Shown: positions 41,668 through 51,997, numbered from the stretch's first letter. The stretch is 64,000 nt of DNA from Streptomyces sp. NBC_01481 (GCF_026339995.1 NZ_JAPEPT010000001.1:248001-312000), one strand, 5' to 3'. Notes: generated by a model from the letters alone, not told the origin. Translations and numbers: made by a program.

Positions 41668-43410
41668 TCACTTGGCGCACACCTGTTTGTCCGCTTCGAC
41701 CTTCTGCACACCCTCCGGCGCTTTCGCCGGACCGGTGAGGGGCACCCCTGCCCCCTTGAAATCGGCGCCGAGGGTCAGGGTCATGGCCTCAAGACCCACG
41801 GCGTTCTTCGTGCCCGGCTTCAGCGCCGTGGCGGGCAGACCCATCAGGTCCGCGAGTTTGCGGGCCTGGTCGGCCTGGTTCGGCGCGTACACCAGCGTCG
41901 TCGTGGCGAGCTTCTGCGGGGCGTTGCCCTCATTGCTCGACTTCAGTACGCCTTCCTCGTTCTGCAGCCAGGTCAGTGTGGCCAGCGCCGCCCCTTGTGT
42001 GTCGCTGCCGTTGAAGACCGCGACGCGGACCTTGGACGCCTGTGCCCTCGGCCCCTTGAGCAGATTCGCCTGCTGGTTCTTGGCGTCCTGCTCCTTCTGC
42101 TTCACCTCGGTGAGCGAGGTGTCGTTCTGGATCATCGAGAACAGCGGCTTGGCCTTGCTCTCGTTGAGCAGCACGGTGGCGCCGTCGGTGTTGTCGACCA
42201 CCGGCACCGTAGCGAAGGTGATGTTCTTCGGGTTGACCTTCTTGAGCTCCAGACCGAGATCGCGGAGCCGGGAGATCTTGCCTATCCCGGTGTCGACGGT
42301 GAGCGCCTTGGTCGCGGCCTCGGCCAGGTCCCACATCTTGGTGGGGCTGGAGAGGGTGTCGCTCGACTTCATCTTCCGGATCAGCGAACTCAGGAACTGC
42401 TGCTGGATCTCGATCCGGCTGAGGTCGCCGCCGAAGCCCACCGAGTGACGCGTGCGCACGAACGCCAGCGCCTGCTCACCCTCGACGACGTGCTTGCCCG
42501 CCGGGAGGTTGAGCTTGGAGTCCTTGTCCTTGATGTCCTTGGCGAGGCAGACCTCGACACCGCCGACCGCCGAGGTCATCGTCTTGACCGCGTTGAAGTC
42601 GGCCATCATGAAGTGGTCGACGGTGACGCCGGTGAGCGCCTTGACCGTACGCATGGTGCAGCCCGGGTCGCGGCCCTCCTGGCCGAGGCTCTCGTTGAAC
42701 CGCGTCTTGGTCGTGCCGCCTATGACCTTGGTGCCCTCGGTCGTCTTGGTCTGGCAGTCCGGGATGTCGGTGATCAGGTCACGGGGGATGGACAGCGCGG
42801 TCGCGTTCGTCCGGTCCTTGGAGACATGGAAGAGGATCGTGGTGTCGGCGTGCCCGACGCTGTTCTTGTCGCCGTAGCCGTCATTGCCCGCGCCGGAGCG
42901 CTTGTCCGTGCCGATGATCAGGATGTTGACGGCCTGGTCCTTCTTGAAGCCGTCGCTGCCCGCGCCCGTGACATCGACCGTGTTCAGGTTCGAGTCGAAG
43001 TGCCGGTAGACGAGATACGTGCCGACGGCTCCGGCGACCACGACGAAGGCCATCACGCCGCCCGTCCACAGCAGCGCCTTCTTCTTGCGCGACTTGGGCT
43101 GCTTGCGCTTGCGGCGGCCGACGGTGGGGGGATTCGTACCGCCCGAGGCATTGCCCGTACGGCGCGAGCGCTGACCGGGTACGTCCCGGCCCGGCGTCGC
43201 TGTCCCGCGATCGTCCTGGGGGCTTCTCGGGGCCGGGGTCCTCGCACCGGCGCGCCTTGATCCGCCGCCGCCCGAACCGGCGCTTCTCGACGGGGACGAC
43301 TGCGGTGCGGATTGGTCCAGTCGCAATTCGTAATTGCCGGTGTGCGGGTTAAGTACCCACTGGTCGGCGGGGTCGATCTCGTCCGCCCGTCCACGGCTTT
43401 GCGCATCCAC
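41668..43410 (-). CDS. LCP-family protein with LytR_C domain
   Basis: The 580-residue protein has an N-terminal cytoplasmic tail with WVLNPHTGNYELRLDQSAP (a short motif often seen at the N-terminus of Streptomyces LCP proteins), a basic Ser/Arg-rich stretch, a membrane helix (about 112-135), an LCP domain (about 155-420) and a LytR_C domain (about 465-560). Motifs are ILIIGTDKRSGAGNDGYG, ALSIPRDLITDIPDCQT, VDHFMMADFNAVKTMTSAV and LAFVRTRHSVGFGGDLSRI. The start is GTG at 43410. It is close to the LCP gene at 39874 in size and layout, a probable duplicate. Confidence 0.9.
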   Translation of the reverse strand: MDAQSRGRADEIDPADQWVLNPHTGNYELRLDQSAPQSSPSRSAGSGGGGSRRAGARTPAPRSPQDDRGTATPGRDVPGQRSRRTGNASGGTNPPTVGRRKRKQPKSRKKKALLWTGGVMAFVVVAGAVGTYLVYRHFDSNLNTVDVTGAGSDGFKKDQAVNILIIGTDKRSGAGNDGYGDKNSVGHADTTILFHVSKDRTNATALSIPRDLITDIPDCQTKTTEGTKVIGGTTKTRFNESLGQEGRDPGCTMRTVKALTGVTVDHFMMADFNAVKTMTSAVGGVEVCLAKDIKDKDSKLNLPAGKHVVEGEQALAFVRTRHSVGFGGDLSRIEIQQQFLSSLIRKMKSSDTLSSPTKMWDLAEAATKALTVDTGIGKISRLRDLGLELKKVNPKNITFATVPVVDNTDGATVLLNESKAKPLFSMIQNDTSLTEVKQKEQDAKNQQANLLKGPRAQASKVRVAVFNGSDTQGAALATLTWLQNEEGVLKSSNEGNAPQKLATTTLVYAPNQADQARKLADLMGLPATALKPGTKNAVGLEAMTLTLGADFKGAGVPLTGPAKAPEGVQKVEADKQVCAK

Positions 43411-43631
43411 GGTTGCTTGAGTCCTCCGTCGGTGCCACGCGAGGCGCCTCCCCCGAAGGGCGCTCGGTCTTTCGATCCAGCAGTGCGCGACCCGAGGTCG
43501 GAAGCACCGGATCGCGTCACACTATCCGCCCAGTTCAACGGGAAGCGACGTCCGTGACAAATTCCACGTCCCTTACAACCGGGCAATCCGCCCAATCTTC
43601 ATGGACTTCCGACACCGGCTTGGTCATCGCT

Positions 43632-45050
43632 TTACTCACACATGCCCACGGCGGCGTTCGTCCCGGAGAATGTCGGCGCCGGAGTCGGGCTCGCGGAACC
43701 GGTGCCGTCGGGCTTCTCGTCGGCCGGTGTTTCCGCGTTTTTGTCCTCCGCTTTTTTGTTCTTCTTGTCCTTGTCCGGGACGACGCGGACGAGCCTGTCC
43801 TCGCGCAGCCGCTTGAAAAGCTCGCCCGCCTCCGGCTCGACCAGTTCGTCACGGTTCGGGTCGGCGGAGTACGGCTGGCGTGGAACCGTAAGGAATTGCA
43901 CCTTTTCGGTCGGTACGTTGCGAATTGAGCGGGTCAGGTCGTACAGATCCCTCAGCGAGTCCAGCCCCGGGTCCGTCGTCAGCGACTTCGTCGCCGCGTC
44001 GAGCACCGGGTAGAGCCGGATCGGATTGAGCAGTACGCCATTGCTCTGCACCTTCTTGACCAGCGCGCCGAGAAACTGCTGCTGGCGTTCCATACGTTCG
44101 GTGTCACTGCCGTTGCCGATGGACTTGCGGGCGCGTACGAAACCGAGGGCCTGCTCGCCGTTCAGCTTCTGCTTGCCCGCGCGCAGCCTCAGATGCGCGT
44201 CGGTGTCGTCGATCGGCTCCTTGAGACAGACCTCGACGCCGTGCACCGCGTCGACCATGGCCTTGAAGCCCCGGAAGTCCACCACCATGTGGTGATCGAT
44301 CCGGATGCCGGTGAACCCCTCGACGGTACGGATGGTGCAGGCGGCGCCGCCGAACTCGAACGCCCAGTTGAACTGCGCGAACTGAGGCTTTGTGCGGGTG
44401 CCGTCGGGCTTGCGGCAGCTGGGGATGTCGACCATGAGATCGCGCGGGACGGACATCGCCGTCGCGCTCTGCCGGTCCGCGGCGACGTGCAGCAGGATCG
44501 TGGTGTCGGAGCGCTGGCTGCCGCCGTCGTCGCGGCCGTACTTGCTGTTGCCCGCGCCGGAGCGGGTGTCCGAGCCGAGGAGAAGGATGTTCTGCGCCTC
44601 CAGCGAGACGGGCCTGGGGCGTTCCTTCTCGTACGTCTGCAGCTCGGCGGCCGCGGTGGTGTCCGTGGTGATGTTGGCGTCGAGCTTGCGGTAGAACCAC
44701 CAGCCGACGCCGGCCGCGGCGAGAACGACGACGGAGGTGCCGAGGGCGGCCCAACGGAGCCAGTGGCGCTTGTGCTTGGGGGTTTCGGCGTCGGCGTCCG
44801 TACCGCCGTCGGCACCGTCACCGGGGTCGGCGTCCGTACCGGCGTCCGAGTCCGCACCGCTGTCGGCGCCCGCGCCGGTGTCCGTTGCGTCCCCTTCCGT
44901 ACCGGCGTCCGTTCCCGGTTCCGTGCCCGGCTCCGTATCGGGGGCGGATCCACTGGCCTCCCCGCCCGCGTCCTTGCCGGCTTCGCCGGCCCCGGCCGGG
45001 CCGTCCGGTTCGGAGGGCGTGCCAGCAGTGTCCGTCACGTCTGCGTCCAT
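43632..45050 (-). CDS. LCP-family protein with acidic repetitive N-terminus
   Basis: The 472-residue protein has residues 1-90 as a Gly/Asp/Thr/Ala low-complexity cytoplasmic tail (TEPGTEPGTDAGTEGDATD-type repeats). A membrane helix (about 97-118) and an LCP domain (about 148-410) follow, then a Lys/Asp/Pro tail. Motifs are ILLLGSDTRSGAGNSKYG, AMSVPRDLMVDIPSCRK, IDHHMVVDFRGFKAMVDAV and LGFVRARKSIGNGSDTERME. There is no LytR_C domain. The ATG is at 45050. It is the fifth LCP gene within 10 kb. Confidence 0.9.
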   Translation of the reverse strand: MDADVTDTAGTPSEPDGPAGAGEAGKDAGGEASGSAPDTEPGTEPGTDAGTEGDATDTGAGADSGADSDAGTDADPGDGADGGTDADAETPKHKRHWLRWAALGTSVVVLAAAGVGWWFYRKLDANITTDTTAAAELQTYEKERPRPVSLEAQNILLLGSDTRSGAGNSKYGRDDGGSQRSDTTILLHVAADRQSATAMSVPRDLMVDIPSCRKPDGTRTKPQFAQFNWAFEFGGAACTIRTVEGFTGIRIDHHMVVDFRGFKAMVDAVHGVEVCLKEPIDDTDAHLRLRAGKQKLNGEQALGFVRARKSIGNGSDTERMERQQQFLGALVKKVQSNGVLLNPIRLYPVLDAATKSLTTDPGLDSLRDLYDLTRSIRNVPTEKVQFLTVPRQPYSADPNRDELVEPEAGELFKRLREDRLVRVVPDKDKKNKKAEDKNAETPADEKPDGTGSASPTPAPTFSGTNAAVGMCE

Positions 45051-45221
45051 CCTTCATGGCGTCGGCGGCGCGCTAGGTCGCCGATCGCAGGACTAGACGG
45101 CAGAACCTCGCGCGTGGTTGTGCGTTGAAGCACGCGTATCGCCGATCATCCACCGGAGGTGACGCAGGATCCCGGGGGCTCGGCCCGGGTGTGCGCCACA
45201 CGGGTGGACCTCAGAGGGTTG

Positions 45222-45974
45222 TCATACAGCGGTGGTGGTGACGCGCTCGTCCGCGATCCTCTTTTCGAGGCCCTCTTGGGGCAGTTTGCCGAGGTTTCGG
45301 CACAGCACCACGGACCCGCCGGCGGCGAGCGGTGCGTACAGCCCGGCGGACAGCCCCTGCCAGGTGCCGTACGAGCGCCCGGTCAGCAAGCGCGAGCCGG
45401 GCCCGAGGCCCAGCTCGGCCGCGTCCGTACGAGCCCGCTCGACCAGGTCCGCGCCGCTCAGTTCCGTATCGCCGACGACGAGCGCGGGCGCGGCCGGGTC
45501 CACCGGCGCGTACGGCGCGAAGCGGTCGCCCTGCCCGGGCACCTCCACCGCGTAGTCGGCGAAGCCCGCCGGGGGCTGCGGGAAACGTCCGCCCAGCGGG
45601 CGCAGCGCGAGCGCCACCCGCTCGCCGGAGCAGGCGCGGGCCTCCTCCAGGGTGTCGGGACCGCTGACGACGAGATCCGCGTCGGCCGGATCGCCGCCCA
45701 CCTCGACGCATACGCCGACCGACGAACAGGCGAGCAGCCAGACCGCGCTCTGCCAGTGCGCGGGAAGCAGCAGCGCGAGCCGGTCGCCGGGCGCGGCGGC
45801 GAGGTCGCCCTGGAGCAGATTCGCGGTCTTTGCCACCCAATTGGCGAAGGTGGCCACGGACAATTCGACACGCTCACCGGTGGCGTCGTCGTAGAAAGTG
45901 ACCAAGGGGCGTGCCGGGTCCGCGGCGAGCGCGGATCGCAGCAGGTCGGCGGGGGTACGGTCGCTGGCGTTCAC
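45222..45974 (-). CDS. TIGR03089-family protein (AMP-ligase-like fragment)
   Basis: The 250-residue protein resembles only the N-terminal part of an acyl-adenylate ligase: LVTFYDDATGERVELSVATF, then WVAKTANLLQGDLAAAPGDR and LALLLPAHWQSAVWLLACSS. The AMP-binding P-loop and the C-terminal domain are absent. This short form is a known actinobacterial family (TIGR03089) of unknown function. The GTG at 45974 has a weak binding site. It is divergent from the amidase gene. Confidence 0.85.
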   Translation of the reverse strand: MNASDRTPADLLRSALAADPARPLVTFYDDATGERVELSVATFANWVAKTANLLQGDLAAAPGDRLALLLPAHWQSAVWLLACSSVGVCVEVGGDPADADLVVSGPDTLEEARACSGERVALALRPLGGRFPQPPAGFADYAVEVPGQGDRFAPYAPVDPAAPALVVGDTELSGADLVERARTDAAELGLGPGSRLLTGRSYGTWQGLSAGLYAPLAAGGSVVLCRNLGKLPQEGLEKRIADERVTTTAV

Positions 45975-46101
45975 CCGCGCAAGGGTACGCGGCGGGGGCG
46001 GGACCGTGGCGCCGTAAGGGTGGCGGGGTCCACCGGTCGGACGGATGGGCCGCCGGTTTCCCGAAAGGCGGAGTGGGCGGCCCCGGCTCAGGATCGATTT
46101 C

Positions 46102-47436
46102 ATGCGTGGATTCCTGGCTTCTTCGATCGGCGTCACGTGCTCAGCCGCACTGGTGCTTCCCCTCTGGCTGTCCTCCGGAACGGTGGCCGCTGCGCCACCG
46201 TCGCCGGATCTGCCCGGCTCCACCCAGTCGTTGCCACTGGCGGCGATGAGGGCATCGGACCGGTCTCTCGGCCCGGTGGTGGAACAGGGATTGACCCAGC
46301 GTGACGTCAGACCCTTCTCCCTCCTGGGTGTCGTCTGGGACGACGCGAACGCCGAGCTGCACGGCACGGTCCAGGTCCGCACGCGGGCCGTGGGTTCCGG
46401 CCAGTGGTCGGGCTGGCTGGACGTGGAGACCCACAACGACGACCACGGCGCGGATCCCGACAGCGAGGAGCGCGGCTCGGGGAAGGTGCGCGGTTCAACG
46501 GCTCCGCTGTGGGTGGGGGAGTCGGACGGCGTGGCGGTACGCGTTCGGGTGGAGCCGTCCGAACCGGCCCGGCTGCCCGAGGGGCTGCGCCTCGAACTCG
46601 TGGACCCGGGCAAGGTACCGGCGCCGGAGCAACCGGCCCCGGAGCAACCGGCGGCGGAGGAGCGCGCGGCGGAGGAGCCCGCGGACCCGGTGGGCTTCGG
46701 GCCCGTACCGGGAATGCCCTTCCGCGCGGCCGCGGACGTACCGGAGACGGCACCGGACGAACTCCCGGCCCTCTCTCAGGAAGAGACGGAGGCCGAGGCG
46801 GGCTTGGAGCAGGTAGTGGGAGCGAAGCCGTACATCGGACCGCGCCCCGCCATCATCACGCGCAAGGGATGGGGCGCCGACGAGTCGCTGCGTGAGCCGG
46901 ACTTCGTCTACACGAACACGGTCAAAGCGGCATTTGTGCACCACACCGCGACCGGCAACAGCTACACCTGCGCGGAGGCGCCCTCCGTCCTTCGCGGTAT
47001 CTACCGCTACCACGTAGTGAGCAGCGGCTGGCGGGACATCGGCTACAACTTCGCCGTCGACAAGTGCGGAAACATCTACGAAGGACGGGCGGGAGGCGTG
47101 GCCAAGGCCGTCCTCGGCGCACACACCCTCGGTTTCAACACCGACAGCATGGGAATCGCCGTGCTCGGCACGTACAGTTCCTCCACTCCGCCGGCGGCCG
47201 CGGTCACCGCAGTCGCCAAACTGACGGCCTGGAAGCTCGGGTTGTTCGGAGGCAATCCGCTCGGCAAGGTGCTGCTGACGTCCGGGGGGAGCGGCAAGTA
47301 CGAGAAGGGCGCGAAGGTCACCTTCAACGTCATTTCCGGGCACCGGGACGGATTCCTGACGGAGTGCCCCGGAGCCCAGCTCTACGGCAAGCTCGGCGCT
47401 GCGCGGAGCGCCTCGGCCGCGTACCAGGGCCGCTGA
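46102..47436 (+). CDS. Secreted PGRP-type N-acetylmuramoyl-L-alanine amidase
   Basis: The 444-residue protein has a signal peptide (1-31, ending GTVAAA), an N-terminal beta domain (about 60-180), a Glu/Pro/Ala spacer with APEQP repeats and a peptidoglycan-recognition amidase domain (about 255-430). Zinc ligands are visible as the His pair in AAFVHHTATGNSYTC and the His and Cys in ISGHRDGFLTECPG; GWRDIGYNFAVDKCGNIYEG is the family core. It cuts between muramic acid and the stem peptide, outside the cell. The ATG at 46102 is chosen because the signal peptide begins there. Confidence 0.92.
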   Translation: MRGFLASSIGVTCSAALVLPLWLSSGTVAAAPPSPDLPGSTQSLPLAAMRASDRSLGPVVEQGLTQRDVRPFSLLGVVWDDANAELHGTVQVRTRAVGSGQWSGWLDVETHNDDHGADPDSEERGSGKVRGSTAPLWVGESDGVAVRVRVEPSEPARLPEGLRLELVDPGKVPAPEQPAPEQPAAEERAAEEPADPVGFGPVPGMPFRAAADVPETAPDELPALSQEETEAEAGLEQVVGAKPYIGPRPAIITRKGWGADESLREPDFVYTNTVKAAFVHHTATGNSYTCAEAPSVLRGIYRYHVVSSGWRDIGYNFAVDKCGNIYEGRAGGVAKAVLGAHTLGFNTDSMGIAVLGTYSSSTPPAAAVTAVAKLTAWKLGLFGGNPLGKVLLTSGGSGKYEKGAKVTFNVISGHRDGFLTECPGAQLYGKLGAARSASAAYQGR

Positions 47437-47520
47437 CGGGAGTGCGCCACACCAACTGCATACACTGCCGGTCTCCAACGATTGACCATGCCGGCCCCAG
47501 CAGGAAGCAGAGACGACAAG

Positions 47521-48603
47521 GTGACAGAAGCGATCCTCCTGGTCGGCGGCAAAGGCACCCGGCTGCGTCCGCTCACCGTCAACACTCCCAAGCCGATGGT
47601 CCCGGCGGCGGGCGTACCGTTCCTGACGCACCAACTGGCGCGGGCAAGGGCGGCGGGGGTCGAGCACATCGTGCTGGCGACGTCGTATCTGGCGGAGGTC
47701 TTCGAGCCGTACTTCGGCGACGGCTCGGCGCTCGGGCTCCACCTGGAGTACGTCACCGAGGAGGAACCGCTCGGCACGGGCGGGGCGATCCGCAATGTCG
47801 CCTCCCGGCTGCGGTCGGGCCCCGACGAGCCGGTGCTGATCTTCAACGGCGACATCCTGACGGGCCTGGACATCGAGGCACTGGTCGCCACGCACCGGTC
47901 ATCCGGCGCGGACGTCTCGCTGCACCTGACGCGGGTCGAGGACCCGCGGGCGTTCGGTCTGGTCCCGACGGACGCGGACGGGCGCGTCCTTGCCTTCCTG
48001 GAAAAGCCCCAGACGCCCGAGGAGATCGTCACCGACCAGATCAACGCGGGGGCGTACGTCTTCCGCCGCTCCGTCATCGACACGATCCCGGTCGGCCGAC
48101 CCGTCTCCGTGGAACGCGAGACCTTCCCCGACCTGCTCTCCTCCGGAGCGCACCTGCAGGGCATGGTGGACTCCACCTACTGGCTCGACCTCGGAACCCC
48201 CCAGGCCTTCGTCCGCGGCTCGGCGGACCTGGTGATGGGCCGCGCCCCGTCCCCGGCGGTCCAGGGCCGCTGCGGCGACCGCCTGGTCCTGCCGACGGCC
48301 ACGGTGGCCCCCGACGCGAAACTGACGGGCGGCACGGTCATCGGCGCGAACGCGGTGATCGCCGAGGGCGCCCGTATCGACGGCAGCGCGGTCCTCGACG
48401 GCGCGATCGTGGAGGAGGGCGCGGTCGTCACCGCCTCCCTGATCGGCGCGGGCGCGCGCATCGGCGCCCGTACGGTCCTGTCGGACGTGGTCATCGGCGA
48501 CGGCGCGGTGGTCGGCCCGGACAACGAACTCCGCGACGGCGCGAGGGTGTGGTGCGGCGCGGTCCTCCCGGCGTCGTCGGTCCGCTTCTCCTCGGACAAG
48601 TAG
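47521..48603 (+). CDS. Nucleotidyltransferase, mannose-1-phosphate guanylyltransferase-like
   Basis: The 360-residue protein has an N-terminal nucleotidyltransferase domain with AILLVGGKGTRLRPLTVNTP, FNGDILTGLDIEALV (metal-binding Asp) and FLEKPQTPEEIVTDQINAGA. A C-terminal left-handed beta-helix of hexapeptide repeats (about 255-345) follows. It makes GDP-mannose or a related NDP-sugar, and works with the phosphomannomutase at 60276 to supply mannosylated envelope compounds. The GTG at 47521 directly precedes the nucleotide loop; the in-frame ATG at 47482 would add 13 residues. Confidence 0.9.
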   Translation: MTEAILLVGGKGTRLRPLTVNTPKPMVPAAGVPFLTHQLARARAAGVEHIVLATSYLAEVFEPYFGDGSALGLHLEYVTEEEPLGTGGAIRNVASRLRSGPDEPVLIFNGDILTGLDIEALVATHRSSGADVSLHLTRVEDPRAFGLVPTDADGRVLAFLEKPQTPEEIVTDQINAGAYVFRRSVIDTIPVGRPVSVERETFPDLLSSGAHLQGMVDSTYWLDLGTPQAFVRGSADLVMGRAPSPAVQGRCGDRLVLPTATVAPDAKLTGGTVIGANAVIAEGARIDGSAVLDGAIVEEGAVVTASLIGAGARIGARTVLSDVVIGDGAVVGPDNELRDGARVWCGAVLPASSVRFSSDK

Positions 48604-48643
48604 TCGCAGCGCCGCGGGCGACCGGCCCGTACGCTCATACACC

Positions 48644-49648
48644 GTGGCAGGACGCTTCGCACCGAACCGACCCACCCGCACGACCGTGCGCGGCGGTCAC
48701 ACCCCCCTGCCCCAAGGCGTCCCGCGCCAGGTCACCGCCTCCCGCACCCGCCGCTGGACACCCCCCGGCCCCCTTGACCTGGGTCTCGTCCTCGGGCCCC
48801 TGCGTCGCGGTCCCGCCGATCCCACCTTCCGTACGTCCCCCGACGGCTCCGTCTGGCGCGCCAGCCGTACGCCCGCCGGGCCCGGCACGCTCAGGGTCGC
48901 GCTGCGGGCGGACAGCGGCACCGCCGAGGCCGAGGCATGGGGACCCGGCGCGGAGTGGCTGCTCGACCAGCTGCCCGCGATGCTCGGCGAAGGGGACGAT
49001 CCCGCCGCCTTCACCCCCCGCCACCGCCTCGTCGCCGTGTCCCAGCACCGCCGCCCGGGCCTGCGGCTGACCCGTACCTCGCTCGTTCTGGAAGCCCTGA
49101 TCCCGTCGATCCTGGAGCAGAAGGTCACGACGGACGAGGCGTACCGGGCCTGGCGGCTGCTCGTCCGCAAGCACGGCGAGCCCGCTCCGGGCCCGGACGA
49201 CCGGCTGCATGTCATGCCGGACCCCCGCACCTGGGCGCTGATCCCGTCCTGGGAGTGGCACCGCGCGGGCGTCGACAACAAGCGCGCCTCCACGATCCTG
49301 CGCGCCGTCCGCGTCGCCCGCCGACTGGAGGAGGCCGCGGCGATGGAGCCCCAACAGGCCCAGGAACGGCTGGAGTTGATCCCCGGCATCGGCCCCTGGA
49401 CCTCCGCTGAAACCATCCAGCGCAGCAACGGCGCCCCCGACGCGGTGACCGTCGGCGATCTGCACCTGCCGGGCATCGTCGGCTACGCGCTCGCGGGCGA
49501 CCGCCACGCCGACGACGCGGCGATGCTCGAACTCCTGGCCCCTTATGCGGGCCAGCGCCACCGCGCCGCCCGCCTGATCCTCCTGAGCGGCCGCACCCCG
49601 GCCCGCCGCACCCCGAAGATGCCCCGCGGCGACATCGCGAGCCTGTAG
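48644..49648 (+). CDS. DNA-3-methyladenine glycosylase, AlkA/HhH-GPD type
   Basis: The 334-residue protein has a helix-hairpin-helix glycosylase domain: LEALIPSILEQKVTTDEAYR, then LELIPGIGPWTSAETIQR (the hairpin) and VTVGDLHLPGIVGYALAG with the catalytic Asp. It removes alkylated bases in base-excision repair. The first 50 residues are a basic extension. The start is GTG at 48644, 40 bases after the nucleotidyltransferase stop; the two may be cotranscribed. Confidence 0.92.
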   Translation: MAGRFAPNRPTRTTVRGGHTPLPQGVPRQVTASRTRRWTPPGPLDLGLVLGPLRRGPADPTFRTSPDGSVWRASRTPAGPGTLRVALRADSGTAEAEAWGPGAEWLLDQLPAMLGEGDDPAAFTPRHRLVAVSQHRRPGLRLTRTSLVLEALIPSILEQKVTTDEAYRAWRLLVRKHGEPAPGPDDRLHVMPDPRTWALIPSWEWHRAGVDNKRASTILRAVRVARRLEEAAAMEPQQAQERLELIPGIGPWTSAETIQRSNGAPDAVTVGDLHLPGIVGYALAGDRHADDAAMLELLAPYAGQRHRAARLILLSGRTPARRTPKMPRGDIASL

Positions 49649-49735
49649 AAGGCCGCCGGATGTGTGTACCGCCTGGTCGAGGACGAGGGCGGAGCTCTAC
49701 GCACAGCACGTTCATGACGGACGCTCAGGAGAAAC

Positions 49736-51031
49736 TCAGCGCACCTCGATGAAGTCCCCCGCGTCCCGCACCGGCCGCTCCTTCGCCGGTGCGGCCGCGT
49801 GTCCCACCGCCACCGCCCCCATCGGGTCCCACCCCTCCGGAAGCCCCAGCACGTCCCGTACGACCTCGCGGCAGAACATCGTCGACGACACCCACGCCGA
49901 GCCGAGCCGCTCGCCCGCCAGCGCCACCAGGAAGTTCTGGACCCCCGCGCCGGCCGCGACCACGAACATCTCGCGTTCGGCGGCGTCCCTGCGTTCGTCG
50001 CCGTAGTGGTGCGAGCCGTCCATCACCAGGCACGGCACCACCAGATACGGCGCGCGTCGCAGCACCTCGCCGCGGCGGACCCGCTTCGCGATGGACTCCT
50101 CAGACTTGCCGTCACGCCGCAGGTCTGCGATCCACGCGTCCCGCATCGCGTCGAGCAACTCCGTGCGCGCCGAGGCAGATTCGAGCAGGACGAAGCGCCA
50201 GGGCGTCGTGTGGTGCGGCGCGGGTGCCGTGACGGCCGCGGCGACGGCCCGCCGGACCGCGCCCCCGTCCACCGGCTCGTCGGTGAACTCGCGGACTGTA
50301 CGCCGCAGGGTCACCGCCTCCCGTACCGCCTCGGACGTCCCGAGCCGGAACATGTCGTCCGCGGCAACTCGCACCATCGCGCGTGCGCCGTCCTCGCCGC
50401 CCACCAGATGGGCCAGGCCCCTCACCACAGCGACCGGCAGCCCCTCCGCCTTGCCCTTGACCAGGTCGCCCGCCGCGGCCAGTTCGTCCGCGGTGGCGAC
50501 GACGGTCGCGTTCAGCGGATTGCCGTGCGCGTCGCTGCCGCCGCGCAGATCGTCCAGGACCCGCACGCCCGCCGCGCCGATCGCGACATCGGTCAGACCG
50601 TTGCGCCAGGGCCGCCCGAACGTGTCCGTGACGATCACGCCGACGTCCACGCCGAGCGTCTCCCGCAGCCCCCCGCGGATCGCCCGCGCCGACGCGTCGG
50701 GATCGGCGGGCAGCAACAGCACGGTCCCGGCAGGGGTGTTGGAGGCATCGACCCCGGCCGCGGCCATTACCAGGCCCTGCCGGTTCTCGACGATGCGAAG
50801 GGTGCCGCGGCGCGCCACCACCCGTACCGTCTCCGCGTCGATGGCGGACTCGCGGTCGTCCGCCGCGACGACCCGCCCCTCCGCCTTGCTCACGATCTTG
50901 GACGTGACCAGCAGGACATCGCCGTCCACGAGACCCGGCTCGGTCGCGGAGATCAGCTTGGCGAGGTCGTCGCCCGGCCGTACCTCGCCGAGACCGGGCA
51001 GCGCCCAGACGCGGTACGACGGCGAGCTCAC
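49736..51031 (-). CDS. fbiB: Coenzyme F420:L-glutamate ligase / reductase, bifunctional
   Basis: The 431-residue protein has an N-terminal CofE-type ligase (about 1-240) that adds glutamates to F420-0: [40 protein letters not shown] and [17 protein letters not shown]. The C-terminal nitroreductase-like FMN domain (about 255-431) has [20 protein letters not shown] and [15 protein letters not shown]; it reduces dehydro-F420. Such two-domain FbiB is the actinobacterial form. The GTG at 51031 overlaps the fbiA stop (GTGA). A long open frame upstream is a shadow of fbiA. Confidence 0.94.
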   Translation of the reverse strand: MSSPSYRVWALPGLGEVRPGDDLAKLISATEPGLVDGDVLLVTSKIVSKAEGRVVAADDRESAIDAETVRVVARRGTLRIVENRQGLVMAAAGVDASNTPAGTVLLLPADPDASARAIRGGLRETLGVDVGVIVTDTFGRPWRNGLTDVAIGAAGVRVLDDLRGGSDAHGNPLNATVVATADELAAAGDLVKGKAEGLPVAVVRGLAHLVGGEDGARAMVRVAADDMFRLGTSEAVREAVTLRRTVREFTDEPVDGGAVRRAVAAAVTAPAPHHTTPWRFVLLESASARTELLDAMRDAWIADLRRDGKSEESIAKRVRRGEVLRRAPYLVVPCLVMDGSHHYGDERRDAAEREMFVVAAGAGVQNFLVALAGERLGSAWVSSTMFCREVVRDVLGLPEGWDPMGAVAVGHAAAPAKERPVRDAGDFIEVR

Positions 51032-51984
51032 GCCCGTACCTCCTCGGCGAGCGCCAGCGCCTGGCGCGCCATCTCGGCGGCCGCGTCCGTGTCCGTCATC
51101 AGCAGCGGCACGGCCCGGCAGCGGATCCCCGCCTCCTCGACCTCCGCCACCGCGCCCGCGTCGACGGTGTCGACGAGCCAGCCGTCGAGCAGTCCGGAGC
51201 CGTAGTGCCGGGCGACGGCCGCGGCGGTCGCCTCGACGCCCACCGCGGCGAGCACCTTGTCGGCCATCCCGCGCACGGGCGCGTCCCCGACGATGGGGGA
51301 CAGGCCCACCACCGGAACGCCCGCCTCGGCGATGGCCTCGCGGATCCCCGGCACCGCCAGGATCGTGCCGACGCTGACGACGGGGTTGGACGGCGGGAAG
51401 ACGATGACGTCGGCCGCGGCGATCGCCTCGAGCACGCCCGGCGCGGGCTTCGCCTGGTCCGCGCCGACGGGCACGACCGCCTCCGCGGCCACGGACGCCC
51501 GCAGCTTCACCCAGTACTCCTGGAAGTGGATGACCTTCTTCTCGCCGTCCACCTCGACGGCGACATGCGTCTCGACGCGGTCGTCGGACATCGGCAGCAG
51601 CCGCACGCCCGGATTCCAGCGGGCGCACAGCGCCTCGGTGACGGCGCTGAGCGGATAGCCCGCGGCGAGCATCTGCGTACGGACGATGTGCGTGGCGAAG
51701 TCACGGTCGCCGAGACCGAACCACTCGGGGCCCACGCCGTACGCCGCGAGCTCCTCCTTGACCCGGAAGCTCTCGTCCGTACGCCCCCAGCCCTGCTCTT
51801 CGTTGATGCCACCGCCGAGGGTGTACATCACGGTGTCGAGGTCGGGGCAGACCTTCAGCCCGAACAGATGGATGTCGTCACCGGTGTTGCCGATCACCGT
51901 GACGTCCGCCTCGGGCGCGGCCTGCTTCAGACCGCGGAGGAAACGGGCGCCGCCGATGCCGCCGGCCAGAACCACAATGCGCAT
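51028..51984 (-). CDS. fbiA: 2-phospho-L-lactate/phosphoenolpyruvyl transferase for F420
   Basis: The 318-residue CofD/FbiA protein moves the phospholactyl or phosphoenolpyruvyl group to Fo to make (dehydro-)F420-0. Motifs are [55 protein letters not shown] and [18 protein letters not shown]. The ATG at 51984 begins the Rossmann strand. It is coupled to fbiB, and the cupin gene upstream ends 13 bases before it. Confidence 0.94.
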   Translation of the reverse strand: MRIVVLAGGIGGARFLRGLKQAAPEADVTVIGNTGDDIHLFGLKVCPDLDTVMYTLGGGINEEQGWGRTDESFRVKEELAAYGVGPEWFGLGDRDFATHIVRTQMLAAGYPLSAVTEALCARWNPGVRLLPMSDDRVETHVAVEVDGEKKVIHFQEYWVKLRASVAAEAVVPVGADQAKPAPGVLEAIAAADVIVFPPSNPVVSVGTILAVPGIREAIAEAGVPVVGLSPIVGDAPVRGMADKVLAAVGVEATAAAVARHYGSGLLDGWLVDTVDAGAVAEVEEAGIRCRAVPLLMTDTDAAAEMARQALALAEEVRA

Positions 51985-51997
51985 GGACAGCAGTTTG

